Source: Limonium bicolor
Taxonomy: Eukaryota; Streptophyta; Magnoliopsida; Caryophyllales; Plumbaginaceae
Reading direction: 5' to 3'
Assembly (NCBI GenBank): GCA_023374045.1
Contig: CM041779.1
Span: forward strand, 145,081,485 to 145,145,484
DNA length: 64,000 nt
Part shown: positions 1-10,423 of the stretch, piece by piece
Layout of the letters: each line of letters starts with the position of its first letter
Position numbering within the stretch: the stretch's first letter is position 1
The notes under the pieces: generated by a model
Database searches by the model: none
What the model was told of the DNA's origin: nothing
What the model saw: the letters and a program-made list of their open reading frames with translations, nothing else
Position numbers and translations under genes: made by a program

Positions 1-33
1 TTTAAACAACATACCAAAGTTTGGGGTATTTCA
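1..33 (-). mobile_element. 5' tip of an inverted LTR
   Basis: Read on the minus strand this begins TGAAATACCCCAAAC and continues much like the first 33 bp of the LTR of element A at 2075. No PPT-like G-tract lies next to it; the minus-strand upstream flank is A-rich. This fits a 5' LTR or solo LTR of a related element that extends to the left of the window. The flanking T-run could hold a TSD, but the other side is not visible. Confidence 0.7.
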
Positions 34-2074
34 TTTTTTAAGAAATTTTACTGTATTTAATTATGTTTAATAACTTTTAGGCATAACCACAACTGATATA
101 CGGTTTATAAAATAAAGTGTTTTCCTTTATTTATAATATATTTATACGTATACCTATATTAGAATTTAATTAAGACGTCCCCTATGTAGCTTATTGTATT
201 TAAATTATCTTATTTCTTCAACATTTATCTGCATTCCATGTATGTTTCCTAAGGTATTTCTTTTACTATATCTTAGGATACTAGCTCTTATAATATTTAG
301 TTAATATAAGTGTTGTTTTATTAGCTCCCTATTTTACTCTAAGTTACTACTTTATTCCCTTTTTATATATGTGAATATATATATATTCCTAGTTTTGATT
401 AAGAATATTAACTCCCATATAAAATATTAAATAAGATGTAGAATAATTAAATTCCTTGATTTAACATAAGTTTCTATTTAAATAAGTATATACACATATA
501 TGTAAATAATTTCACCTCTCTTAAAAGATATTACCCAAAACATTTATAAACATACTGTTATAAAATGTTAATTTAGTTTTCCTTATCTTACCCAGCTTAC
601 AAGTTTATTAACAAACCATACTTTAATTTTTGTTACATTAAAAACCATATATTATAAGTTATTCTTATGAAAAACTCATAAACACAATTTTTAAACCCAT
701 TTACCATAGTCCAACAATTCCCAAATTCAATATACAGTAACTATAACATTTTATACATATTATAAAATTTTTATTTCATAAAAATATCTTTTTAAATTAA
801 CCAAATAATTCCATAAAACCCGTAACTTGCAAAAATCATAACTTACGTTTAAAAACTCCAAAACCATATTAATTTACATCAAAATAAACTAGATTTTATA
901 AGGAATCTATGGTTAAAATTTCAAGTCAAAACACATTCGGGAAGGCCATTAACTAAATTCAACAAGTTAGAGCTGAATTCTGAAATATAATAAAACTTAA
1001 AACACTCCTTATTAACCACGATCTAATCTCGACCGTCCAATTCTTTAAAACCCGATCGGACGGTCCCTGAACCTCTAGTTCATCAGCGGATACAATTCGA
1101 AACCCGAGTACTAATCTCTCGATTTCTCTCAATTCACAGAACCAAATTCGTTGATTCTTGTTTCTATGGTTTCGAAATTCAATTCCGGTTTTAATGATAC
1201 CAAATTCGCTAGCTAACATGCGGGATTCATCGGTTTTCGATTCTGGTTCGAGGTTAGGGTTTAGTTCGGGTTTCCGAATACTAATCTCACCAATTCACTC
1301 AATCTAACGCTTAATTGATGCAATTGGAACATGGTTTTGACCGATAATGTAATATAGATTAGCAAGGACGAAAGAATTTGAAGAAAAACTTACCAGAATT
1401 GCACAAACGAGATGAAATCGATTTCGGTTTTCTGGGAAAAATTTCAAACTTGTCTGTTCAGGGTGCCAACTTTGCAGATGTATAATTTACAGTACAAATC
1501 GAGTTAAAACTTGTTATTGGGCTTAATCTAAAGAGGAAACTTAACTCTACACAATGATAGCAAGAACTCACCATAACTTGCACTACACAGAAAGAAATCG
1601 GAGCTAAAAGTTACGAGTTTATACCTTGCGTTTTCTGGAAAAATCAATGATTTTATGTGGTGACGAATCCGAAACTTTAGACACCTCGCTCTTCCAAACG
1701 GTTGGGAATTGGCTTTGGTCATCAACATGAAAGTTGTAGAGGGATTAGAGATCTACAAAACTAGCTAAAGAACACGAAATTTGGCTGAGAAACGAAGAAG
1801 TTATGGCGAGAGGAAGTTTACCTGCTCAACTGATTTTTCTGGAAAACTGGTTATAGTTTTGCGGGTAGGCTACTTTGGAATGAATTTCCGGTTGATTTAG
1901 GATGAAATAGGTTTAGTGTGAGTTATGGTTGTAAAGAGGAAGTGTAGGAGAAGACAAAAAAGAAGACGGCACTCAAAAATTCCAAAAGATGAGAAAGTTA
2001 TGAAGGTCACAAGTTAGGGCAAAAACTGGTATCAGTTACCGGAAAACTAGGAGATAAGATTGACTAAGTGTTGG
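34..2074. other. Unassigned AT-rich stretch, no gene recognised
   Basis: This is the only stretch that I cannot place in a retrotransposon. Positions 34-950 are very AT-rich without ORFs. From about 1020 to 1950 the sequence is less AT-rich and contains degenerate repeats: TTTTCTGG followed by A-runs recurs near 1428, 1632 and 1836, each close to a minus-strand match to a plant splice donor (near 1390, 1622 and 1829). Minus-strand ORFs of 86 and 66 codons (959-1219, 1528-1728) have no features that I recognise. It could be host flanking DNA, the promoter or UTR side of a minus-strand gene to the left, or a decayed repeat. Confidence 0.4.
1031..1065. repeat. Inverted repeat GACCGTCC/GGACGGTC
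   Basis: GACCGTCC at 1031-1038 is perfectly complementary to GGACGGTC at 1058-1065, with a 19-bp AT-rich spacer. It is the most GC-rich spot of the surrounding region. Function unknown. Confidence 0.6.
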
Positions 2075-2778
2075 TGAAATACCCCAAACCTTGATATGTT
2101 GTTAAACGTTTAAAATATGGTATGTAAAGGATAAGAAGTGCCTTAGAAACATCAGTGAACAATTTAAACCATAGTAAAATGCAATAAAGCACTAAGATAT
2201 AGTTTGAGCAAAAACATGCTCTAAGCTAGGAGAGAACTTGGTTAGGACCCAAAGAGCCTACCAAGACTTAATAATATTCAATTATGATTTAATAAGGCTA
2301 ATTAAGTCCTTAGGGAACTTTGGTAGACAGTTAAACCAACAAACACAAGAATATACCTTAAAGTCAATTAGAGCAAAAATGTGCTCTAAGCTTGGGATAA
2401 ATTTGTATAAGACCTAATGGTCATACCTATACCTTATAAATATGTTGATGAACATATTAAGTCAATTACCAAAGAAAACCAAGCTTGAAAACAAGTTAAA
2501 AACACAAAAAGTGCTTTAAGGAGTCTTAAAGCACGTTTTTGAAAAATTGTCTTGTAAATGAGTTTTGAATGGCTAAATGTCCATCATTACTCTTTAATTA
2601 ACATGTGTACTATATAGTATCACGTTTGGAAGTCTATATCAATGGGAAATCAAAATTTCACATCTATGTACCTTGTTTTAGTGAATAGTAACTAAAATAA
2701 GCTAGTTTGTAACATATGTTATTATAAGTAATTAAATTGGCAAATAAAGACTAGAATACCCCCTTAGATAATAAAGGG

Positions 2779-2810
2779 GGCCGGTTTTCTTATATGGGAT
2801 GACTCATCCC
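2779..2810 (+). promoter_or_regulatory. Conserved LTR block GGCCGGTTTT plus TGACTCA
   Basis: GGCCGGTTTT (2779-2788) is followed by TTATATG and then TGACTCA (2800-2806). The same GGCCGGTTTT, in the matching strand sense, is in the LTRs of C (AAAACCGGCC near 14117 and 60845) and D (near 49379 and 58538). TGACTCA also recurs in C (14058-14064, 60783-60789). Conservation across diverged LTRs suggests a U3 promoter element; TGACTCA resembles plant bZIP sites. No transcription start can be fixed. Confidence 0.35.
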
Positions 2811-4545
2811 CTTGTTAATTGATAAGATAGAAAAAAATAGCAAAAGTAAATAGTTACTTTACTTAAATATCTAAACAACTTACCTTTTCCTTCATTCTCT
2901 CTTCCCTCTTGCATTCCCACCATCTCCAACACTTCACCTTCTCCCTTCTTGCTCTCTTTCACGGTAATACACCACCACCATCAAAACTCCATCTTTGATT
3001 TCTTGAAATTCCTAGCTCACTTGGCCAAATCGAAAACAAAGACCACCATTCTCTTAGTCTCATCAAGCTCCTCATTCCTATCTTCTCAAAATCCCAAGAG
3101 CTCCATTTCGGTGCCAAGAGGAATCACCATGGGAGGAGCTTGAGCTCATCTTTTCACATATTGTTGTTCTCCTTTGCTTCTAGGTAAGGAAACTCAAAGA
3201 AAAATGGCATTTCCTTCATGTTTGTGTGATGTCCGAAAATCACCATTGATGGTGTCCTTACCTTGCTTGTTTTAGCTTCATTTAAATCTTCCAAGGGCTT
3301 GGTGGAGTCCTCTCTTGATAAATATCCAAGCTCTCTTTCCATTCCAAGGTAAAACAATCATTTTAATACCTTAAGATAATATATGTAACTAAATGAGATG
3401 AAGCTTAAAGCTTGTATACTCATTATATTATTTGTATAATGTTTAGAAGTTGACAAGCAACTAAAAGCCTTGCCAATTTAGTCAAGGAAACAAGAAAGAA
3501 GTTTGTGAGGAAAAGAGGTAAATGTGCTAACCTAATGTGGTTTAAAGTCTTAGGAGAAATGAGCTTATATTGCTTATGAAAATGATTTACGGAGCTAAGG
3601 GAAAATGACTTAGAAGAATGCTCTCAAGGGCTTAGTAAAAGGCATATGTATTGTTGAGTGTATTTGCAGGTCAAAGGCAAATACAATGTGGATAATTCAG
3701 TGTTTATGATTTATGCATCTTAAGGGCCTAAAAGCCATGTTATTTAAGGGCCTAAGTGCCATACAATTTAAATTATGCACTATATTGTGATGTAGTGCTA
3801 AATGTGTGAAGTTTGTGTATAAGAATGTGTTTGATGGATTTAGATGTGTGTAAAGAACATTCTTTGTGAAGTTGAGTGTCTTGGATGGTTAAAGGAGGAA
3901 AAACATTATGTTTGTGTGTAAGGAATGTGCATTAAGTGATTAAGTGTTTTTGGTTGTAAAAGGGTGAAAACCTAAGTGTTTGAGTGTGAGAATACTCTTG
4001 ATGGATTTTAGGTGTTCTTGAATGTTTTATGGTGAAAAACAATGTGTTTTGGTATGACATTGTGCTAAGAGAACCTATGGCAAAATTTAGATGATGTATA
4101 AGAAGTTCTAAGTGTTTAAAAAGAGTTTTGGTGAGTTTCGAAGTGTTGAGAATGATTAAATGTTTTACTAGGGAAGAAAGCATGTATTAAGGTGTTTAGA
4201 GTGCTACAAGGATTTAGACATTGTCTTGGAAGTTCTAGAAATCAAATGAGTGTTTTGGGACACACCAAAGTTATTTCGGAGTTGTTCTAGGACTTAGGCA
4301 AACTTTGGGAAAACAAGGAGAAGGAATAAACTTGTAAAAGGACTACAAGGATGACATAAGGAATTTAGTTGTAAGAAAAGATGCTTAAGAGTGGATGTTC
4401 AAATGGAGAAGAAATATTATGGTATAATGGTTACAATAGGCATGAAACGCCACTTAGAAACCTAAGGAGGAAATACTATAAGTGTTAGAGATTTTGGCGG
4501 AAATTGGTTAAGTGTTTAAAGGCTTGGAAAATGAGTGTTTTGGCT

Positions 4546-4797
4546 TGTCCGAACATCCGTCCGGACATGGACGTTCGGACAGGCCCTGTTGCGTAAAAAT
4601 TCTCAGAGTCTCGAACTGTGTCCGAACTTCAGAAGTCCGGACACAGGTTCGGACAAATGAGATTTTACCTCGAAATCTTCCTCGACCCATGTCCGAACTT
4701 CCGAAGTCCGGACACATGTTCGGACATGCGTCTGTTTCCAGTTTTAAGTCACGGCTTGCGTCCGAACTTGGGAAGTCCGGACACAAGTTCGGACATG
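4546..4797 (+). repeat. Four-unit hairpin array in the LTR of A (period about 71 bp)
   Basis: Four units start near 4546, 4619, 4690 and 4759. Each carries TGTCCGAAC, then GTCCGGAC, then a GTTCGGAC-type arm, so one unit can fold in more than one way (for example TCCGGACA with TGTTCGGA, including one G-U pair). Spacers between units are unrelated. C and D have four-unit arrays of the same period with a different stem sequence. Confidence 0.85.
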
Positions 4798-6596
4798 CCA
4801 CTATTTTGGCCAAAAATGTTGTTTAAGGTTAGGAAAAGTTGTCTAAAAATGGTGATTATTAAGTAATGATGTTATAAGATTGTTAAGGACATGTTAAGTG
4901 AGTTATAGTGACAATTTAGTGTGGGAAGAGTTGTATTAAAATGTAAAAATAAAACGAGTTAAAAATATGAAGTTATTTAACTAAGTTAACGGGGATAAGT
5001 TATGAGCATTAGACTTTAAACAATCATGTTACCCCGATGTTAATAAAAGTACATGTAATATTACCAGTTGTTCGAGAATTGCTCGAGGAACATAAGTGGA
5101 CATGATAGAGTAGACTCCGGTGACAGGTATGGTTTTCTTGCAACCTATGTCCTACCGGATTACACCGGCTTGTATGCCAATGTGTTTTTCTGTATGTTTG
5201 CCACGTTGTAAGATTAAACATGTAATGAGTTTACAGTAATTCATTTATGTGGCGTGTTCAACTCCGACACCATTTAACCTCGGAAGTGTTAACCTTAGTT
5301 AACTGAGTCTAGGATCACATGAGAGTTCGGTATTCGGATTTTACGACCCGAACCATGGGACGTTCTAACCACGGCTATGCGTGTGTTAATTGTGTGATAT
5401 GTGTATGTGAATGTAGGGATCTCCCTTGTATGTTTAACCCAGTTGTAATACTGTATGGTGTATAGATGTGATAGACTCCATAGTGGGGTTCTAACTAACA
5501 TATAAAAATAAGTGTGTACTAACAGTGGTGAGGAATCCGGTTAGGCCGGTCGCGCGTTGTTTGGGAGTGGGTATCCTTTTTAGCCTTACCCTCCTCTCTG
5601 TTATGGTTGTTTCCCTCACGGGTTATGATCTCCCATTAGCTTACTCCAAAGCTTAGCTATTCTGACTTATGATCGGTTTAGGGGGAAACATGTGTTTGTG
5701 TGGTGTGTTCGGGTCACCAAGCCCGAACCATCTTAACTTAAGTTACTCGTCCGACTATTAGGATGGTAATAAGTGTTGTATAACGAGCTTATCATGTGGG
5801 TGACATCAATCTCTGGGCTCACCAGTGAATTAACAATGTTTGGGTTGGTTCCTAAGAGAACCGCTCCCGTTATGTTATGTGTTGTTGAGGTAATGCAAAT
5901 TCTATTGCGATGTTATTATGTGCACGTTGAAACGTGAAAAGTGTTGTCATGTGTTGTTATATGATGTATGTGATATGATGTAAAATGGGGAGTATGTGGA
6001 TCATGGATATGAATCCCAGTTTGGGATAAGAGCCGTTTAAGGATAACCCGAAAAACGGGTAAGTGTCGTCTATTAAGGAAGTAGCTCCATTAGAGGAGAA
6101 ACACTCTAGGGGTAATGATCACAATGAGTGACCTATCAAGTAAGGATGTGTTATCTGTTGTTGGGCCCATTGAGGCGGATTGTTATGTGTTGTGTGTTTA
6201 AGTTTACATGCATGATTCAAGTAAAATCAACCGCATGCTAAGACGACAATTAGTTGTGCGTGGCCCGGTAGCATGCGGGCTGCGAGATTACCATACCAGC
6301 AAAGGTGCTGAGCCCCTTGGGGGCCACCCTTTCTCTTCTTTTCCTATTTCAGGTACCAAGAGCTGGAAGCCGTTCGAGAGTAGGACGGGGTAGTCGTTGT
6401 ACATGGGTAATCATTTAAGTTGTATATATACAGTAGGTGTAGTAAGACCGAAATTGTTATCGGCATCAGTTTGTAAATACTCGGTACAGTTGGAAGGCTT
6501 ATGTATGTTGGTTGTTGTTAATGAAAAGGTATAGTAATGTACAGTTGCTCGGGAATCTAGTCCATCAGACCGGTACAATGTATATGTAATAGCCTT

Positions 6597-6618
6597 GTTA
6601 GCCACGTGGGTGGTTAAC
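6597..6618 (+). other. Conserved U5 stem-loop of A
   Basis: Arms GTTAGCCAC (6597-6605) and GTGGTTAAC (6610-6618) give nine pairs including one G-U, with loop GTGG. It lies about 91 bp before the LTR end. The equivalent stem is present in every LTR of C and D with a different loop. Confidence 0.75.
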
Positions 6619-6714
6619 GGCGTGTAACACCAACGAGTTAAGTTATGTGATGAAGTATATTTTCCGCTGCAGATTGTTGTTATGTTTTTGTTGTGGATGG
6701 GGTGTTACAAAAAG

Positions 6715-6726
6715 TGGTATCAGAGC
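6715..6726 (+). other. Primer binding site of A (initiator tRNA-Met)
   Basis: TGGTATCAGAGC is the standard plant initiator tRNA-Met complement, five bases after the LTR end at 6709. Positions 6719-6728 form the 5' arm of a perfect 10-bp hairpin with TCGCTCTGAT at 6733-6742 and loop AGTA. Confidence 0.93.
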
Positions 6727-7538
6727 GAAGTATCGCTCTGATGACTGAATTACCGAGCTTAGGAAGTACCGAGTTAGGATTTTAGTACTTTGGGTTAAGG
6801 GTTGAGTGATAGCGTGAGAGGTACGCTAGTTGGGAATTACCAGTGAACACTGAGAACCTGCTATGTCCTTCCCGCCCTCCACAGTCCCTGTTTGTAACTT
6901 GGGGAAACAACGCCAGAGAGATGAAAGTCCTCTCTTACTCGGGAATACCCGGTCTGGCTGTTATTAAGTACCTCTAAGGTACGGAGAACCTGTCATACGG
7001 TAGATCCCGAAAACTGGGAATCCCAGAGACGGTTTCTACCTAAACAATGTTAACCGCATTAATAGCGACAAATGAAGAATTTTGTGTATAAGGGAATAGA
7101 ATTTCCGGCAACCTGGGTCGACATGTTGAGCAGTCGAGAATAACCAGCTTGCAACGCACCAACCGTGCAACAGGCAAGAAGTGGATTAGTGAAACCCAAG
7201 ACGAGTGTCTACGGGACCACAGTTGTTAAAGGATACACCAACGGTATACCAACCGACAAAGGAACTACAACGTAGTGCCCAAACAAGAGACAAGTCTCAG
7301 TAACCACGACAAATGCATGGAACGGGCTACGAAGAGGATACGATACTAAGTAAAGGGGGACTCCAAGAATGGGAACACCCCAGTTAACGAATACCATGTG
7401 AATACAGTGGAAAGTTGCCTAAAGGGTTAATTGTCAAGACTGTAAGATCAAGTGAGGGCTAACAAGCCCACTGTTGATAGTGCGGGTAAAACAATACCGC
7501 AACCGGTATGTGTTGAACCGATAGCCAGTTAGCATGGT

Positions 7539-7558
7539 GCACTTGCCATGGCAAGTGC
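7539..7558 (+). other. Perfect 20-bp palindrome in the leader of A
   Basis: GCACTTGCCATGGCAAGTGC is self-complementary over all 20 bases and lies about 0.83 kb after the LTR. C (42685-42704) and D (53883-53902) keep both 9-base arms, with a changed central pair of bases. This is a candidate RNA dimerisation or packaging site, by analogy with retroviral palindromic dimer sites; the role is inferred. Confidence 0.7.
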
Positions 7559-9961
7559 TGCTATAACAGGGCTGTTCGGGAAATTTATAATAAATACAAA
7601 GTACTTAGTAAAGTACCATGAAGTTAAGTGAGATCGTCACGACCATGGAAGGGCTTGATAGCCTAACCTCTGTAAATGGAAGTACACCAGTCAGCAGGAA
7701 GCTAGATTTGGTTAGGAGGAGAAGGCATTGTGAAACCATGAGAATTTTTCTTTTAACTCAGATTTATTTCAAACTCTTTCCTTTCAAAACCGAATTTTCT
7801 TTCAAACCAATACTTCTTTCTAACCTTCTTTTAAACCAAACCAGTAAAACCAAGGACAGTTCATAAAGATACAGCAGTGGATAAGCTTTCCCTCGATTAA
7901 GTTGGGGAAGCACGGAATGAATATTGTCACGGGACAATATAAGGGAGTTGACAACAGAATACTTCACCTATGCGTGTGACGAACACTACGAGTGTACCAA
8001 TTGTAATGTGGGACGACCGCACTCCGATAGGAGCTTGTGGGCCTGACAGACCTACTTATGGGTTAGTTGGGTAAGTAGCAATGTATCAGTATGGTACCCC
8101 ACATATGTATACGAGTAGAGTCCGAAACACGGGAAGTAGTCGACTCCGTACTACGGTCAGCAGTATAAGGCAAACAAGGGCGAAGGACTACCATGAGTGG
8201 TTGAAGTAAAGGAACTCAGTTAAGTTAACGAGACTAAAGGAATTAGTGAATTCCTTTCAAGGAAATGTTTAAGAGCCAGGAGGTGCGGAGTGCACTAACT
8301 GTAATGTAAAGACATCGTATATGTCTTAAGGATCCTCAGGGATAAACATGATAGCTGGAACGGAGACCCAGCCTGTGCATGGCAAGGCAGATGCCTAATG
8401 TGGACACATTAGTGTGCAATGAACGGGTTGAAACTAACACCCAGCTTAGACATAAGTTGTCAGGAGACGGACTAGCAATCCCAAGGAGCGTCCCATGAAA
8501 GGAAACGTGATGCAACAACCTTGTCATGGAGGCCAACACAACCTCTAACCATGTAATATTGTATAGAGAAGTACATGTGTGTGGACAGCCTATAATGAGC
8601 GCAGCTCAAGGAAAATAAGGCTTATAAGCCATAAGCAAGATATGTTATATAAATTAGATTGATTGCAGAAGTTTATGTTGTATAAGTGAATATAGTGGTA
8701 AACGAACCACTACATTAAGAGTGGGGATACCTCTCAATATTGTGAGACCGCAGGAGCGGTAGTTATGTGAATCAAGTTCAAGAAATATGTTAAGGATGGA
8801 CAATATTATTATTATTTGAGAGCAGTTAGTTTAGTAGTATGTGTGCATAAAGTGAAGCACCGAGCTGAATAATGACGGCTTGTGACTCGAATGATCAATG
8901 CTCAAGGAGCATACAGTAGTCATCCAAATAAAGGACGAACCATAATACGAAGGATGTAAATATATATATGTGGAAGTTAATGTGACAGTAAATAGACCAT
9001 GTAAGTTAGTGTTATACAAGGAGCACAGTGCGCAGTAAGCGACCGTTGTATAAGTGTTGTAGAATAATAGTGTGGCAGATAAGACCAGTTGTGAGTTAAA
9101 CTCAGTGGAGATGCATAGTAAGTGGTACCAAACAAACTAGGCAGTAAGCCAGTGGCCAGTATTACGAGATCAGAATCTCAATGAAACACAGTGTGAATTC
9201 CGTTGCGAATCGTATGAGAGATTTGCTGTCAAGAGTTTACGCCTCTGCACTCTGTATGACTGAGTGTTTTGGTATTGCACTTGCCCCGTAATGATCGAGT
9301 GGGATAGCTAGGAAATGGAAACATGTTAATTGTGGAGGAATAATGTCATAATGGCCGATGCATAGGAGATGCAAGGCCGCACCGATGAAAGAATATATGT
9401 ACAAAACCAAATGTGAAGACATGATTAACAGTAAGTGACTACAGCAGCACTAAATACCAAATATCTGTATGGAATATACCTCAAGTGTCGGAAATAGCTG
9501 AGAGAGCACTACACACTAGGTAGTAGCTCAACCTCAACTGACAGTAAGTCGGAAGGACACAAGTCAATCATTGTGAAATACATAGCTCTATACACAGTAA
9601 GTTATTAGAGAAGTGGATGGAAAGTTTTGTAACTCACCGAGTTCGCTAACGGTAAGAGATACCACGCGTCGGTTGAGAAACCATTGTTACCAAGATAAAG
9701 GTGATAAATGGGAGGTGAACAATACAGTAACAATAACGACTGCGACAAACTGAACTCTACAGTTATTGGAGTTTCGCAGCAGAAACTAGTGAACCAGTAA
9801 TTCAAGTGTACAATGTGCATAGTGAATATGAGTAAATGGCTAATTATCAACGCCTAGAAGCCTCACAGGCCAGAACCAAAACCAGTTAAGAGTTAAAACA
9901 CTTCACGAGGGCATAACATTTTAAGCCAATGTTCATTGACTGATTACATGGGTGTAATCCC

Positions 9962-9977
9962 TTTTAAGGGGGGTAGA
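9962..9977 (+). other. Second PPT-like tract of A
   Basis: TTTTAAGGGGGGTAGA matches the terminal PPT at 62379 (TTTTAAGGGGGGTAGA) base for base. It lies about 1.3 kb upstream of it once nested DNA is removed. C and D have the same tract at the same place, so it may be a central PPT or a relic of an earlier 3' LTR junction. Confidence 0.7.
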
Positions 9978-10294
9978 GCGCAAAACCACTTAGTGTGTAT
10001 TACCGTACAAGTGTACGTGACCTATGGTGTGCATAGCACAAATAATTTGTCTTGATGATTGATGTGGTGTTACGTAAACATACGCATTCATTCATGGTGT
10101 ATAGTGGTAATTGCGCACAGAAGATGCGAATACCATTGTGATAAGTGTGTTTATTTGTTAACAGTTATGTGTGATAGTACAAGTGTGGGGAGTAGAGAAA
10201 CTCCAGGGGAACTAAAACTCCGACATTATATGTTCATATGACACCAAATGTGAAACTGTGTTTGTATTTTGATAAAATATATGTGTATATATAC

Positions 10295-10299
10295 TATAT
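10295..10299. other. Target site duplication of C, left (TATAT)
   Basis: TATAT precedes the left end of C and is repeated at 61378-61382 directly after its right end. A 5-bp duplication is normal for Ty3/gypsy integration. The sequence is simple, but both junctions agree with the LTR ends. Confidence 0.8.
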
Positions 10300-10401
10300 T
10301 GTAACACCCAACCGTAATCTCGTCATTACCTCTTAGACCGTCTCTAATTACACTTACTCGCACAGCGGAACTCTAATTACAACGAGGGGTGAAACAACGA
10401 C

Positions 10402-10423
10402 GTTAGCCACCCATGTGGCTAAC
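10402..10423 (-). other. Conserved U5 stem-loop of C, left LTR
   Basis: GTTAGCCAC (10402-10410) pairs perfectly with GTGGCTAAC (10415-10423), with a four-base loop. It is about 100 bp from the LTR end. Copies: 43753-43774 (C right), 45791-45812 (D left), 54941-54962 (D right). Confidence 0.8.

Larger units (their letters stand above)
2075..6709 (+). repeat. 5' LTR of element A (4,635 bp)
   Basis: The boundaries are set by the start TGAAATACCCC, also found right after the PPT at 62396, and by the end TGTTACA five bases before the PBS. The first 1.6 kb is repeated at 62396-64000 with few substitutions and a 9-12 bp indel near 63714. Inside are a conserved GGCCGGTTTT block, a four-unit hairpin array (4546-4797) and a U5 stem (6597-6618). 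Small ORFs such as 2949-3143 are probably chance. Confidence 0.92.
6710..10299 (+). mobile_element. Internal region of A, left part (non-coding)
   Basis: This follows the 5' LTR and holds the PBS, the leader palindrome and a second PPT-like tract near 9962. No ORF above 82 codons is seen and no retrotransposon protein motif. It aligns by eye in many places with the minus strand of the C and D internal regions, for example the ACACGGGAAGTAG block near 8133 against CTACTTCCCGTGT near 42169. It is interrupted at 10299 by element C and resumes at 61383. Confidence 0.85.

Noticed and set aside
2949..3143. 64-codon ORF repeated at 63272-63466
   Set aside because: Conservation is expected because both are LTRs of the same element; composition is low complexity (His, Ser) and no homolog is recognised.
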